Made by a program: the position numbers and the translations under genes
Shown here: positions 46,052 to 55,761 of the stretch, in pieces
Numbering within the stretch: the first letter of the stretch is position 1
Layout: the number at the start of each line of letters is the position of its first letter
DNA from: Lachnospiraceae bacterium
GTDB lineage: Bacteria > Bacillota > Clostridia > Lachnospirales > Lachnospiraceae
NCBI GenBank assembly: GCA_019420465.1
Contig: JAHZHB010000119.1
Location: 62,001 to 126,000 of the forward strand
DNA: 64,000 nt
Reading direction: 5' to 3'
The notes under the pieces: model-generated
What the model was told of the DNA's origin: nothing
Database searches by the model: none
Seen by the model: the letters and a program-made list of their open reading frames with translations, nothing else

Positions 46052-46996
46052 TCATGCTTTCATCCAGTCGGAAACCTGCTCGTATACGCCCTGTCCATCC
46101 AGTTTATATTTTTCAAGCAGTTTGACAGCCGGACCGGACTCGCCAAAGACATCGTATACACCGATCTTCTTTACCGGAGTCGGCAGCTTCTCGGACAGTA
46201 CGTCACATACAGCGCTGCCCAGGCCACCGATCACGGAATGTTCCTCAACAGTTACCACTTTGCCGCATGTCTTTGCAGCTTCTACGATCAGATCTTCATC
46301 GATCGGCTTGATCGTATGGATATTGACGATCATAGCGTCGATACCGTCTGCTGCCAGCTTTTCGGCCGCTTCCAGAGCAGAATTCACACACAGACCCGTA
46401 GCGATAATAGCCACATCCTTACCCTCTTTAAGGACAACACCTTTACCGATCTCAAATTTATAATCCGGATTGTCGTTGATCACCGGCACAGCCAGACGAC
46501 CGAAACGAAGGTATACCGGGCCATCCATTTCATAAGCGGCCTTTACGGCAGCTTTGGCTTCAATATCATCTGCCGGATTGATAACGGTCATACCCGGGAT
46601 CGTACGCATCAGAGCGATATCCTCGTTACACTGATGGGTAGCACCGTCCTCACCTACGGAAATACCGGCATGTGTGGCACCGATCTTGACGTTCAGATGC
46701 GGATAACCTACAGAGTTTCTAACCTGCTCAAAAGCACGTCCTGCAGCAAACATGGCAAATGTACTGGCAAACGGTACTTTACCTGTAGCGGCCAGACCGG
46801 CGGCGATACCGATCATATTGCTCTCTGCGATACCGCAGTCGATATGTCTCTCCGGAAATACGGCTTTGAACTTTCCTGTCTGGGTGGCAGCTGCCAGATC
46901 GGCATCGAGTACCACCAGGTTTTCATGCTCTTTACCAAGCTCGATCAGAGCTTCACCGTAGCTCTGTCTGGTAGCGACTTTCTTTACTTCTGACAT
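46052..46996 (-). CDS. Transketolase C-terminal subunit
   Basis: The 314-residue protein holds the pyrimidine-binding and C-terminal domains of transketolase, with the TPP-activating Glu in DCGIAESNMIGIAAGLA and GVGEDGATHQ-like ISVGEDGATHQCNEDIA. It overlaps the N-terminal subunit gene by 13 bp. Split transketolases of this kind are common in Clostridia and archaea. Pairs with the N subunit to move two-carbon units between sugar phosphates. Confidence 0.96.
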   Translation of the reverse strand: MSEVKKVATRQSYGEALIELGKEHENLVVLDADLAAATQTGKFKAVFPERHIDCGIAESNMIGIAAGLAATGKVPFASTFAMFAAGRAFEQVRNSVGYPHLNVKIGATHAGISVGEDGATHQCNEDIALMRTIPGMTVINPADDIEAKAAVKAAYEMDGPVYLRFGRLAVPVINDNPDYKFEIGKGVVLKEGKDVAIIATGLCVNSALEAAEKLAADGIDAMIVNIHTIKPIDEDLIVEAAKTCGKVVTVEEHSVIGGLGSAVCDVLSEKLPTPVKKIGVYDVFGESGPAVKLLEKYKLDGQGVYEQVSDWMKA

Positions 46997-47823
46997 AATG
47001 CTTCACCTGCTTTCTCAAGATCTGCCATGGCGATCTCGTATTCCTCATCGTTCGGGGCTTTACCGTGCCAGCCTACCTGGTTTTCCATAAAGGAAACACC
47101 CTTGCCCTTTACAGTCTTCATAATGATGGCTGTCGGCATACCCTTGACTGTCTTTGCTTCCTCGAAAGCAGCTCTTAACTGATCCATATCGTTACCGTCG
47201 GCTACGTTGATCACATGGAAATTAAAAGCTTCGAACTTTTTGTCGATCGGATACGGGGAGCATACATCAGCTACCGGACCATCGATCTGCAGGCCGTTAT
47301 TATCTACGATCACGCAGAGATTATCCAGCTTTCTGGCTCCGGCAAACATGGAAGCCTCCCATACCTGACCTTCCTGGATCTCACCGTCTCCAAGAAGTGT
47401 GTATACACGGTAATCTTCATTGCTGAGTTTGGCGGAAAGTGCCATACCTACAGCAACGGAAATACCCTGTCCCAGAGAGCCACTGGACATATCGATACCC
47501 GGTGTATGCTGCAGACACGGATGGCCCTGCAGGTGAGAACCGATGTGACGAAGAGTCAGAAGATCCTCTACCGGGAAGTAACCACGGTGAGCCAGTGCGG
47601 AATACAGACCCGGTGCTGTGTGTCCCTTGGACAGGACGAAACGGTCACGATGCGGATCTTTCGGGTTTTTCGGATCAATGTTCATCTCTTCAAAATAGAG
47701 ATAGGTAAATACGTCTGCTGCGGATAAAGATCCGCCCGGATGACCGGCTTTGGCACTGTGAACACCGGTAACGATGCCTTTTCTTACCTCGACAGCCATC
47801 TTCTGAAGTTCTAATGTTGTCAT
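46984..47823 (-). CDS. Transketolase N-terminal subunit
   Basis: The 279-residue protein contains the diphosphate-binding domain with GDGEIQEGQVWEASMFA and the cofactor motif ending VIVDNNGLQ, plus SAKAGHPGGSLSAADVF at the start. It needs the C subunit directly downstream for activity. Part of the rpe-tal-tkt-rpiB group. Confidence 0.96.
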   Translation of the reverse strand: MTTLELQKMAVEVRKGIVTGVHSAKAGHPGGSLSAADVFTYLYFEEMNIDPKNPKDPHRDRFVLSKGHTAPGLYSALAHRGYFPVEDLLTLRHIGSHLQGHPCLQHTPGIDMSSGSLGQGISVAVGMALSAKLSNEDYRVYTLLGDGEIQEGQVWEASMFAGARKLDNLCVIVDNNGLQIDGPVADVCSPYPIDKKFEAFNFHVINVADGNDMDQLRAAFEEAKTVKGMPTAIIMKTVKGKGVSFMENQVGWHGKAPNDEEYEIAMADLEKAGEALCQK

Positions 47824-47925
47824 GGAATTCTCCTTAAAATCTTATTCACTGTATATTTTATACGGCAGCGTGTGCAATAACCTCATTACGGCCCACAGGT
47901 ACCCTGCGAACCGTAATGCACGTTT

Positions 47926-48579
47926 TTATTCACCAAATACAGCTTTGTAATCAGCCTGGAATTTCTCGATACCCTGATCTGTCAGCGGATGTTTTGTCAT
48001 CTGCTCGATAACCTTGTACGGTACAGTAGCGATATCAGCACCGGCCAGTGCGCAGTCTGTAACATGGATCGGGTTTCTTACGCTGGCAGCGATAATCTCT
48101 GTATCGATACCTGCTACAGCAAACATATCAGCAATCGTCTCGATCAGATCGATACCCGGCTGGGAAATATCATCCAGACGTCCAAGGAACGGAGATACAT
48201 ATGTAGCACCTGCTCTTGCAGCCAGAAGTGCCTGGTTTGCAGAGAAGATCAGTGTAACGTTTGTCTTGATGCCCTCAGCGGACAGTACTTTTACAGCCTT
48301 CAGACCTTCTACAGTCATCGGGATCTTAACAACCATGTTCGGATGAATAGCTGCGATCTCGCGGCCCTCTTTGATCATGCCTTCTGCATCTGTTGTCGTA
48401 GCCTTTACCTCACCGCTGATCGGTCCGTCAACGATGGATGTGATCTCTTTGATAACCTCTTTGAAATCTCTTCCTTCTTTAGCGATCAGGGACGGGTTTG
48501 TGGTAACGCCACAGATAACGCCCATGTCATTTGCCTTTCTGATGTCCTCCACATTTGCTGTGTCAATGAAAAAACGCAT
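47926..48579 (-). CDS. tal: Transaldolase, TalC/FSA-like
   Basis: The 217-residue enzyme is of the short transaldolase/fructose-6-phosphate aldolase type. The Schiff-base Lys is in MVVKIPMT, with [18 protein letters not shown] and [13 protein letters not shown] at the start. It moves the dihydroxyacetone unit in the non-oxidative pentose phosphate pathway, as its neighbours confirm. Whether it acts as transaldolase or F6P aldolase cannot be read off without closer comparison. Confidence 0.94.
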   Translation of the reverse strand: MRFFIDTANVEDIRKANDMGVICGVTTNPSLIAKEGRDFKEVIKEITSIVDGPISGEVKATTTDAEGMIKEGREIAAIHPNMVVKIPMTVEGLKAVKVLSAEGIKTNVTLIFSANQALLAARAGATYVSPFLGRLDDISQPGIDLIETIADMFAVAGIDTEIIAASVRNPIHVTDCALAGADIATVPYKVIEQMTKHPLTDQGIEKFQADYKAVFGE

Positions 48580-48644
48580 GTTACTTTACCTCCATGGATA
48601 ATTGATTATATATTACAGCCGGCTTTTGGCCTGCTGTGGTTACC

Positions 48645-49313
48645 TTATTTATTTTTCTCGTATTCTGCAAAAATATCCAGAAATGCAGTGACCGATTTTG
48701 CCGGTTCTCCATTAAATACACTGGAACCTGCCACCAGCTCGTCTGCACCGGCCTCGATCAGTTCACGGACATTCGAAAGCTTGACACCGCCATCCAGCTC
48801 GATCTTTACATCCAGACCTCTTTTGGCGATCATCTTTCGCAGATCTTTGATCTTTCGTGTCATGGTCGGAATATAGGCCTGACCGCCAAAGCCCGGATTT
48901 ACGGTCATCAGAAGTACAACATCCACATCCTCCAGTACATATTCGATACTGGTCAGCGGTGTTGCCGGATTTAAGACCACACACACCTCACAGCCAAGAT
49001 CCCGGATCTGCTGCAATGTTCTGTGCAGATGCTTACAGGCCTCCACATGTACACCGATACGGTTGGCACCGGCCTTTTTAACTTCTTCAAGATATCTTCC
49101 CGGCTCATCCACCATCAGATGCACGTCAAAGAAAAGATCGCTGACCTTTCGCATCGAACGGATCACCGGAAAACCGAGCGATATACTCGGTACGAAACTG
49201 CCGTCCATCACATCCACATGTACGGCCGTCACACCGGCTTCCTTTACACAGGCCAGATCACGACCAAGGTTTGCAAAATCCGCAGATAATACGGATGGTA
49301 ATAATGTAAGCAT
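48645..49313 (-). CDS. rpe: Ribulose-phosphate 3-epimerase
   Basis: The 222-residue TIM-barrel enzyme interconverts ribulose and xylulose 5-phosphates. VHVDVMDGSFVPSISLG, DVHLMVDEPGR and MTVNPGFGGQAYIP are characteristic, including the metal His and Asp residues. First gene of the pentose phosphate group; the likely promoter lies in 49314-49420, where AT-rich sequence is present. Confidence 0.96.
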   Translation of the reverse strand: MLTLLPSVLSADFANLGRDLACVKEAGVTAVHVDVMDGSFVPSISLGFPVIRSMRKVSDLFFDVHLMVDEPGRYLEEVKKAGANRIGVHVEACKHLHRTLQQIRDLGCEVCVVLNPATPLTSIEYVLEDVDVVLLMTVNPGFGGQAYIPTMTRKIKDLRKMIAKRGLDVKIELDGGVKLSNVRELIEAGADELVAGSSVFNGEPAKSVTAFLDIFAEYEKNK

Positions 49314-49560
49314 AAATTTACTTCCTTAATATAATACTTTGCCAGTTCAGCGCTCTCATTATAGCAGTTTTAAAATGTACTGTCATCCTCTTTTCTTCTT
49401 TTTCTGTCTGAATATTTATGCCGTTTTCTGCATAAAACGTTTCGTTCTGCATCATCGTTATCCAAATTCCTCTGTCTGAACAAAAACTCCTTTCCCTTCC
49501 CATGCACATTGTTTACCAAAACAGTCCAGGTCTCACTGTACATTATGGATATGCAGGGTA

Positions 49561-49614
49561 AAAAATAGGCTGCGTCCTGCTCTCTTTTTCAGCGCAGGAC
49601 ACAGCCACTATTTT
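49561..49614 (-). terminator. Terminator of the NlpC/P60 gene
   Basis: GGCTG-GTCCTGC pairs with GCAGGAC-CAGCC, followed by TATTTTTTA on the minus strand. It lies in the 348-bp gap between the hydrolase gene and rpe, which otherwise has no gene. Confidence 0.8.
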
Positions 49615-49661
49615 ATCCGGCCTGTCACCGCCCGGATAGAAATTCAGTTTTCTGTTGATGA

Positions 49662-50987
49662 TCAGATCACTCGTCTGACAGCTACGATGGAACGGTATGC
49701 TGCATTGTAGCTGATCTTGATACCATCTTTCTTGTTGCTGGCGTGTACGATCGCACCACCGCCCATGTAGATCGCCACATGGCCGGAATAGCAGATGATA
49801 TCGCCCGGCTTTGCCTCAGAATACGATACACCCACACCACAGCCTCTCATTGCACCGGAAGAATGCGGAAGGCTGACACCAAAGTGAGCGTATACGGATT
49901 TGATAAATCCGGAACAGTCGGCTCCGTTTGTCAGACTCTCACCACCCCATACATACGGGTTGCCGACAAACTGTGTAGCATAAGACACAACAGAGCTTCC
50001 CTTTCCACTGTAGCTTGCCCCGGAAGATCCACCGGAGCTGCTGCCGGAAGACGAACTACCGGAGGAAGAACCACCGGACGAAGATCCACCGGACGAAGAT
50101 CCACTGGAACTGCTGCCACCGGATGTACTGTTATTTTTGCTGGCTGCCGCCTGCTGCTTCTTTGCAGCTTCAGCTGCTGCCTTTTTCTCTGCTTCAGCAC
50201 GCTTTTTAGCTTCTTCTGCTGCCTTACGCGCAGCCTCCTGTGCAGCCTTTTCCTGCTGGATCTGACGGATCTGTGCGGACTGCTGACGGATCAAGGCAGA
50301 ATACTCATCTGCCTTTTTCTCGGCTGCACTGATCTCCGATGCATAGTTGGCACTGGTCTTTTTCTTCTTTTCAAGTGCGGCGTTGAGCTGCTTCTCTTCC
50401 TCCTCACTCTCTTCTTTCATAGTAACCAGCTCTGCTTTTTCTTCCTCGAGATCACGTTCCAGAGACTGCACATTTTCCACTGTGGAAACATAGGTTTCCA
50501 GTGCCTTACGGTCATAGTCGTACAGCTCCTGTGTGTACTCGGCCTTATTTAAAAGGTTGGAAATATTGGCATCCGACAGAAGCATCTCCGCCCATGCCGC
50601 GCTGCCACCGTTTTCATATATGTAAGCAATACGTGTCTTCATGGAATCGTACTGCTTTTGCTGTTCATCCTGCGCTGTTGCCAGATCAGCCTTTGTTGTC
50701 TCTATATCAGACTCTTTGTCGGAAATGTCGCCCTGCAGCGTCTTGATCTCTGCCATCAGCTCGATCAGGTCCGCATCCATCGCATTGATCTCTTTTTGCA
50801 GAGCCGCCTTTTTAGTCTCCAGCTCGTCGATCTTTGACTGCTGGCTGGCCAGACTGCTCTTGGTCTGCGCCTGCTGTTTTTCGAGGGCTTTCTGTTTTTC
50901 GTCCAGACTGGTCGCGCCTACCGGCTGGGCCACAGCCATCGTCAGGGCCAGAACAAATGCCAGTCCTCTCATTTTTTTACCAAACAT
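49662..50987 (-). CDS. Secreted NlpC/P60 peptidoglycan hydrolase with coiled coil
   Basis: The 441-residue protein has a signal peptide (to about GATS), a long PcsB-like coiled coil (residues 28-250, Lys/Glu/Gln rich), an Ala-rich tract, a Gly/Ser linker of about 45 residues built from SSSGGSSSG-like units, and a C-terminal NlpC/P60 domain with Cys in ADCSGFIKS, His in SGHVAIYMG and a further polar residue at IVHAS. It cleaves stem peptides during division or growth. AAGGAG lies just before the ATG. Single gene with its own terminator. Confidence 0.93.
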   Translation of the reverse strand: MFGKKMRGLAFVLALTMAVAQPVGATSLDEKQKALEKQQAQTKSSLASQQSKIDELETKKAALQKEINAMDADLIELMAEIKTLQGDISDKESDIETTKADLATAQDEQQKQYDSMKTRIAYIYENGGSAAWAEMLLSDANISNLLNKAEYTQELYDYDRKALETYVSTVENVQSLERDLEEEKAELVTMKEESEEEEKQLNAALEKKKKTSANYASEISAAEKKADEYSALIRQQSAQIRQIQQEKAAQEAARKAAEEAKKRAEAEKKAAAEAAKKQQAAASKNNSTSGGSSSSGSSSGGSSSGGSSSGSSSSGSSSGGSSGASYSGKGSSVVSYATQFVGNPYVWGGESLTNGADCSGFIKSVYAHFGVSLPHSSGAMRGCGVGVSYSEAKPGDIICYSGHVAIYMGGGAIVHASNKKDGIKISYNAAYRSIVAVRRVI

Positions 50988-51235
50988 ATATACTCCTTAT
51001 CAAATATGTATCCATTCTGCAGTGACCGTCCGCCAAATATGGCTCTCCCCTGCTGCGGACAGGTACAGGTTACCATGCAAATGTTATGATTTTGTGAATT
51101 ACTCTCCGTCATACTAACACAGAGATGCAAAATTTGCAACCTTGTCTGTAACATTTCTGTAATCTTTTCCGTCATCCACCAGGTATGTGAACATCTGCAG
51201 TCAACTTAACCAGATACCATTTTCAGACAGCTCAT

Positions 51236-51424
51236 TCACCCCTTCAGCCCCTCTCTTACTGCCCTGGCGATCTCACAGGAATCGCTGTGCGGGCACGTCT
51301 GATAGCCGCAGTCTATCTCATCAATCTGCCATTTTTTTCCATCGTTTACATATACACAAAGTACGATACGTCCCTGATTCTGGCAACGACAAAATCCGTT
51401 TAAAAACACCTCTTTCTCCTGCAT
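51236..51424 (-). CDS. Small cysteine-rich protein, unknown function
   Basis: The 62-residue protein has six cysteines (FCRCQNQ, VLCVY, EIDCGYQTCPHSDSC), consistent with metal or Fe-S binding, and looks conserved in form. The ATG at 51424 follows AGGAGG at a long 12-base spacing; a start 25 codons upstream at 51499 is possible with a weaker site. It is divergent from fhs and shares the intergenic promoter region. Confidence 0.55.
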   Translation of the reverse strand: MQEKEVFLNGFCRCQNQGRIVLCVYVNDGKKWQIDEIDCGYQTCPHSDSCEIARAVREGLKG

Positions 51425-51521
51425 TCGCGTTTTTTTCCTCCTGTATTCATTTTTATAGTATGCTACAATCCGTACAGTTTCGGTCTCTTTCGTTTCCATC
51501 ACATTTGCCCCTGTTAAATCC

Positions 51522-51550
51522 TTGACACTCTCTTTTGCCCGTGTTACTAT
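51522..51550 (+). promoter_or_regulatory. Promoter of the riboswitch-fhs transcript
   Basis: TTGACA (51522-51527) and TACTAT (51545-51550) are 17 bases apart; transcription would start just before the ZTP aptamer. Confidence 0.65.
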
Positions 51551-51563
51551 ACATGCAAAAGCA

Positions 51564-51676
51564 GTTCTGTGATGACTGACGGGCAAAGTGGATAACCACA
51601 GGGAAGTCACAGAAGATACCGCCGACCGTCTGGGCAGCATATATAACCGTACGTTCGTTATGTATGTTGCTTTTTT
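51564..51676 (+). ncRNA. ZTP (pfl) riboswitch with terminator
   Basis: The aptamer has P1 (TTCTGTGA/TCACAGAA), GACTGACGGGCAAAGTGG, ATAACCACAGGGAAGTC and the conserved 3' block CCGCCGACCGTCTGGGC. An expression platform follows: GCAGCATATATAAC pairs with GTTATGTATGTTGC, then TTTTTT (51634-51676). ZTP/ZMP accumulates when 10-formyl-THF is short; binding should favour read-through into fhs. Confidence 0.92.
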
Positions 51677-51753
51677 ATTACTATACCTGTTCCGGATATA
51701 AAGATGCAAGACCGGAACCACAATAATTTCATTTTTGAAAGGAGCATGTATCT

Positions 51754-53439
51754 ATGGGTTACAAATCAGACATCGAAATCGCTCAGGAATGTGTTATGGA
51801 ACCAATCACCAAAATCGCCGAAAAAGCAGGTATTGACGACAAATACCTCGAACAGTACGGCAAATATAAAGCCAAGATCGACTACAGCCTGTTAAAAGAG
51901 TCCGACAGAAAAAACGGTAAGCTGATCCTCGTTACTGCCATCAATCCGACACCGGCCGGTGAAGGCAAGACCACCACGACCGTAGGTCTGGCCGATGGTA
52001 TGCAAAAGCTCGGCAAAAACGTTATGGTCGCTCTGCGTGAGCCATCCTTAGGTCCGGTCTTCGGTGTTAAGGGCGGTGCTGCCGGCGGCGGATATGCACA
52101 GGTCGTTCCGATGGAGGATATCAACCTGCACTTTACCGGTGACTTCCATGCGATCGGTGCAGCCAACAACCTGCTGGCAGCTATGATCGACAACCATATT
52201 TTCCAGGGAAATGCCTTAAACATCGACCCGCGCAAGATCACCTGGAAACGCTGCGTGGATATGAACGACCGTCAGCTGCGTTATATCGTAGACGGTATGG
52301 GCGGCAAGTCGAACGGTATGCCGCGTGAGGACGGCTACGACATCACTGTAGCTTCCGAGATCATGGCTGTTCTGTGTCTGGCCAGCGACATCAAGGATCT
52401 GAAGGAAAGACTGTCCCGTATCATCATCGGCTATACCTACGGCAAAGCGTCCGAGCAGAAGCCGGTAACAGCCGGAGATCTGCATGCAGAAGGTGCCATG
52501 ACTGCACTGTTAAAAGATGCGTTAAAGCCAAATCTGGTACAGACACTCGAACATGTACCGGCTATCGTACACGGCGGACCTTTTGCCAACATCGCTCACG
52601 GCTGCAATTCCGTGACAGCTACCAAAATGGCCATGAAGCTCAGCGATTATGCGATCACAGAGGCTGGCTTCGGTGCTGACCTTGGTGCCGAGAAATTCCT
52701 TGATATCAAATGCCGTATGGCAGGTCTTACACCAAATGCAGTCGTTATCGTAGCTACCGTACGTGCCTTAAAATACAACGGCGGTGTAGCCAAAGCCGAT
52801 TTAAATAATGAAAATCTCGAAGCACTCGAAAAAGGTATGCCAAACCTGTTAAAACATGTCAGCAACATCAAAAACGTATACGGTCTGCCCTGCGTAGTTG
52901 CTATCAATGCTTTCCCGACAGATACAAAGGCAGAGCTTGACCTTGTTGAAGCCAAATGTAAAGAGCTCGGTGTTAATGTTGCGCTGTCCGAAGTATGGGC
53001 CAAAGGCGGCGAAGGCGGTATCGCTCTTGCCAAAGAGGTCATCCGTCTCTGCGAAGAGCCTGCCGACTTCCACTACAGCTACGAGCTGACCGGTTCTATC
53101 GAAGACAAACTGAACCAGATCGTTCAGAAGATCTACGGCGGCAGCCGCGTTGTCCTGACAGCCAACGCTCAGAAACAGGCAAAACAGCTCGAAGCACTCG
53201 GCTTTGGCAACTGCCCGATCTGCGTGGCAAAGACACAGTACAGTCTGTCTGATGACGCGACCAAGCTTGGTGCTCCGAAAGACTTTGAAGTTACCGTACG
53301 CAACTTAAAGATCAGTGCCGGTGCCGGCTTTATCGTAGCCCTGACCGGTGAGATCATGACCATGCCGGGTCTTCCGAAAGTACCGGCAGCCGAAAGAATC
53401 GATGTCGACGAAAACGGCAAGATTACAGGACTTTTCTAA
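51754..53439 (+). CDS. fhs: Formate--tetrahydrofolate ligase
   Basis: Fhs joins formate to THF with ATP, giving 10-formyl-THF for purines and for the methyl branch of the Wood-Ljungdahl pathway. The 561-residue length is standard, with the P-loop [19 protein letters not shown] in pieces, [18 protein letters not shown] and [23 protein letters not shown] precedes the ATG. It is controlled by the ZTP riboswitch and followed by a formate channel 35 bp downstream. Confidence 0.98.
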   Translation: MGYKSDIEIAQECVMEPITKIAEKAGIDDKYLEQYGKYKAKIDYSLLKESDRKNGKLILVTAINPTPAGEGKTTTTVGLADGMQKLGKNVMVALREPSLGPVFGVKGGAAGGGYAQVVPMEDINLHFTGDFHAIGAANNLLAAMIDNHIFQGNALNIDPRKITWKRCVDMNDRQLRYIVDGMGGKSNGMPREDGYDITVASEIMAVLCLASDIKDLKERLSRIIIGYTYGKASEQKPVTAGDLHAEGAMTALLKDALKPNLVQTLEHVPAIVHGGPFANIAHGCNSVTATKMAMKLSDYAITEAGFGADLGAEKFLDIKCRMAGLTPNAVVIVATVRALKYNGGVAKADLNNENLEALEKGMPNLLKHVSNIKNVYGLPCVVAINAFPTDTKAELDLVEAKCKELGVNVALSEVWAKGGEGGIALAKEVIRLCEEPADFHYSYELTGSIEDKLNQIVQKIYGGSRVVLTANAQKQAKQLEALGFGNCPICVAKTQYSLSDDATKLGAPKDFEVTVRNLKISAGAGFIVALTGEIMTMPGLPKVPAAERIDVDENGKITGLF

Positions 53440-53474
53440 ACCTGCATAAGTATAGAAAGAATTCAGGTGATCGT

Positions 53475-54245
53475 ATGTTTAAAACAGAATATGATGCACT
53501 TTGCAGCGCCGCTGCAGCCAAAAGGGATCTCTTTTACAAGAATCCCTTCGGCTACCTGGTAGCCTCCATGGTCGCCGGTATGTTCATCTCGTTTGGCAGC
53601 TTTGTCTCCATGAGTATCGGCGGATTTTTAACCGCTGCAGGCTCTGATCTGATCAGGTTTTTCGTACCACTGACCTTTGCCGCAGCGTTGAGTCTGGTAG
53701 TTATGGCAGGCTGTGAACTTTTCACCGGCAACAATCTGATTCTGTCCGCCGGAGCTTTTAAGAAAAAACTCACCTGGGGGGACACCATAAAGCTCTGGAT
53801 CGTCTGCTATCTGGGCAATTTTCTTGGTTCCTGGATCATGATCGGACTGTTTGAGCTCACCGGTTTTGACAGCAATCCGGATATTGCTTCCTATTTTGCC
53901 ACGACTTCTGCCGCCAAGATGGGGCTTTCCCCGCTGGCACAGTTTTCACGCGGTATTCTCTGTAATATCTGTGTATGTCTGGCCGTATGGTGTGCCACAA
54001 AGCTTAAAAGCGAATCCGGCAAGCTGATCATGATTGTCTGGTGCATCCTCGTTTTTATGATCTGCGGATTTGAACACAGCATTGCCAATATGAGCATCCT
54101 CGGTGTGGGACTTCTTCACCCGATGGATCAGGTGCTGACGGTAAGTGCATACTTTGGCAACCTGTTTTTTGTCACTATCGGCAATATGATCGGCGGTATC
54201 GTCTTTGTAGCGGTGCCTTATCTGATCATCGCAAAAGAGGCATAA
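53475..54245 (+). CDS. Formate/nitrite transporter (FNT) channel
   Basis: The 256-residue protein has six membrane helices of the FNT pentamer family (GMFISFGSF, AGCELFTGNN, GNFLGSW, GFEHSIANM). Given its neighbour fhs, formate is the likely substrate: it would import or export formate for one-carbon metabolism. Co-transcribed with fhs; a terminator lies 100 bp beyond the stop. Confidence 0.9.
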   Translation: MFKTEYDALCSAAAAKRDLFYKNPFGYLVASMVAGMFISFGSFVSMSIGGFLTAAGSDLIRFFVPLTFAAALSLVVMAGCELFTGNNLILSAGAFKKKLTWGDTIKLWIVCYLGNFLGSWIMIGLFELTGFDSNPDIASYFATTSAAKMGLSPLAQFSRGILCNICVCLAVWCATKLKSESGKLIMIVWCILVFMICGFEHSIANMSILGVGLLHPMDQVLTVSAYFGNLFFVTIGNMIGGIVFVAVPYLIIAKEA

Positions 54246-54341
54246 ATATCGGCCACTCCATCCTCTTAAACATTATCCTACCCGTTTTCGGGATTACATG
54301 ATTACGCCGATATTTGCATATTAGAGTTCTTCACTCTACTT

Positions 54342-54373
54342 AAAACTGTCCTGGCTTTGCCGGACAGTTTTTT
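54342..54373 (+). terminator. Terminator of the fhs operon
   Basis: AAAACTGTCC pairs with GGACAGTTTT around TGGCTTTGCC, with TTTTTT after. Confidence 0.88.
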
Positions 54374-54514
54374 GCCTCTTTATTCTTTAATACGTTAAAT
54401 CGTTGATTTATTGCTTATTATATGTTACAATAGCGCTCGTAAAAAGATACGTAACAGACAGATATATACTCTTTTTATATTCACTTTTATGTCATAGCTG
54501 ATGCTAACTGTGAA

Positions 54515-54543
54515 TTGCCATCGCTTTGGTTATGTGCTAATAT
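54515..54543 (+). promoter_or_regulatory. Promoter of the DAHP synthase gene
   Basis: TTGCCA (54515-54520) and TAATAT (54538-54543) with a 17-base spacer. No T-box was seen in the short leader. Confidence 0.5.
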
Positions 54544-54602
54544 ACAATTAGCGTTATGCATAAATATTCAGCTAAAGAAAGATAGATTGGAGAACTGTTA
54601 TT

Positions 54603-55637
54603 ATGGAAATGGATATGCGTTTTTTACGAAAACTCCCTGTTCCGAAAGAGATCAAGGAACGTTTTCCTGTAGATAAAGCGATCGCCGACATCAAAGAAAA
54701 ACGTGATAAGGAAATGAAAGCTATTTTTGATGGCGAGATTGATAAATTTATCCTGATCATCGGTCCCTGCTCTGCTGACCGCGAAGACTCTGTACTGGAT
54801 TACACCTACCGTCTGGCCAAAGTACAGGAAAAGGTCAAAGACAAGCTCTTTATCATCCCGCGTATTTATACCAACAAGCCGAGAACCACCGGTGCCGGTT
54901 ACAAAGGTCTGGTACATCAGCCGGATCCGGACAAAGCCCCGGATATGCTGGAGGGTCTGATCAAAGTCCGTGACCTGCACACCCGTGCGATCCGTGAGAC
55001 CGGCCTTACCTGTGCCGATGAGCTTCTGTACCCGGAGAACCACCGCTATATCTCAGATATCCTGTCCTACACAGCGATCGGTGCCCGTTCCGTTGAGAAC
55101 CAGCAGCATCGCCTGACAGCCAGCGGTATCGGTATCCCGGTCGGTATGAAAAATCCGACCAGTGGTGATCTTTCCGTTATGATGAACGGTATCGTAGCCG
55201 CCCAGAGCGGTCATACCTTCCTCTACAGAGGCTGGGAGGTCCAGACAGACGGTAACCCGTATGCCCATGCCATCCTGCGAGGTTACGTTGATAACTTCGG
55301 CAAGAGCAGTCCGAACTACCACTACGAGGATCTCGTGCATCTGTACGATATCTATATGAAGAGCAATCTGAAAAATCCATGTGTCTTTGTTGATACCAAC
55401 CATGCCAACTCCGGCAAAAAGTTCATGGAACAGATCCGTATCAGTAAAGAGGTCCTGCACAGTGTGCATCACAATCCTGACCTTCACGGATTCGTCCGCG
55501 GTCTGATGATCGAAAGCTACATTGAGGATGGCAACCAGAAGATCGGCGAGGGCTGCTACGGAAAATCCATCACTGACCCGTGTCTTGGCTGGGAAAAATC
55601 CGAAAAACTGATCTATGAGATCGCTGATCTGTACTAA
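54603..55637 (+). CDS. aroF: 3-deoxy-7-phosphoheptulonate synthase, type I alpha
   Basis: This enzyme condenses PEP and erythrose 4-phosphate to start aromatic synthesis. The 344-residue protein is AroFGH-like: IIGPCSADRED, PRTTGAGYKGLVHQPDPD in pieces, GIPVGMKNPTSGD and DTNHANSGKK are its landmarks. GGAGAA precedes the ATG. Single gene. Presence of the first aromatic step while a Trp operon looks lost nearby (40.7-41.3 kb) fits use for Phe/Tyr or for other trp genes elsewhere. Which isozyme symbol applies is uncertain. Confidence 0.93.
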   Translation: MEMDMRFLRKLPVPKEIKERFPVDKAIADIKEKRDKEMKAIFDGEIDKFILIIGPCSADREDSVLDYTYRLAKVQEKVKDKLFIIPRIYTNKPRTTGAGYKGLVHQPDPDKAPDMLEGLIKVRDLHTRAIRETGLTCADELLYPENHRYISDILSYTAIGARSVENQQHRLTASGIGIPVGMKNPTSGDLSVMMNGIVAAQSGHTFLYRGWEVQTDGNPYAHAILRGYVDNFGKSSPNYHYEDLVHLYDIYMKSNLKNPCVFVDTNHANSGKKFMEQIRISKEVLHSVHHNPDLHGFVRGLMIESYIEDGNQKIGEGCYGKSITDPCLGWEKSEKLIYEIADLY

Positions 55638-55700
55638 TACTAACTTCATCTGCAGATTGATACCTGGTGCACTAAACCTTTTATCGATCTGCAAGGCAAT

Positions 55701-55744
55701 AAAAAACCGTATTCTGCGTTATTTGTCGCAGAATACGGTTTTTA
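55701..55744. terminator. Bidirectional terminator
   Basis: AAAAACCGTATTCTGCG pairs exactly with CGCAGAATACGGTTTTT, serving the convergent aroF and pduO genes. Confidence 0.93.
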
Positions 55745-55761
55745 TTTTACTATATATCTGT

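Noticed and set aside
49990..50130. Possible CRISPR-like short repeats
   Set aside because: They are the codons of the Gly/Ser linker of the NlpC/P60 protein, in frame, with no spacers.
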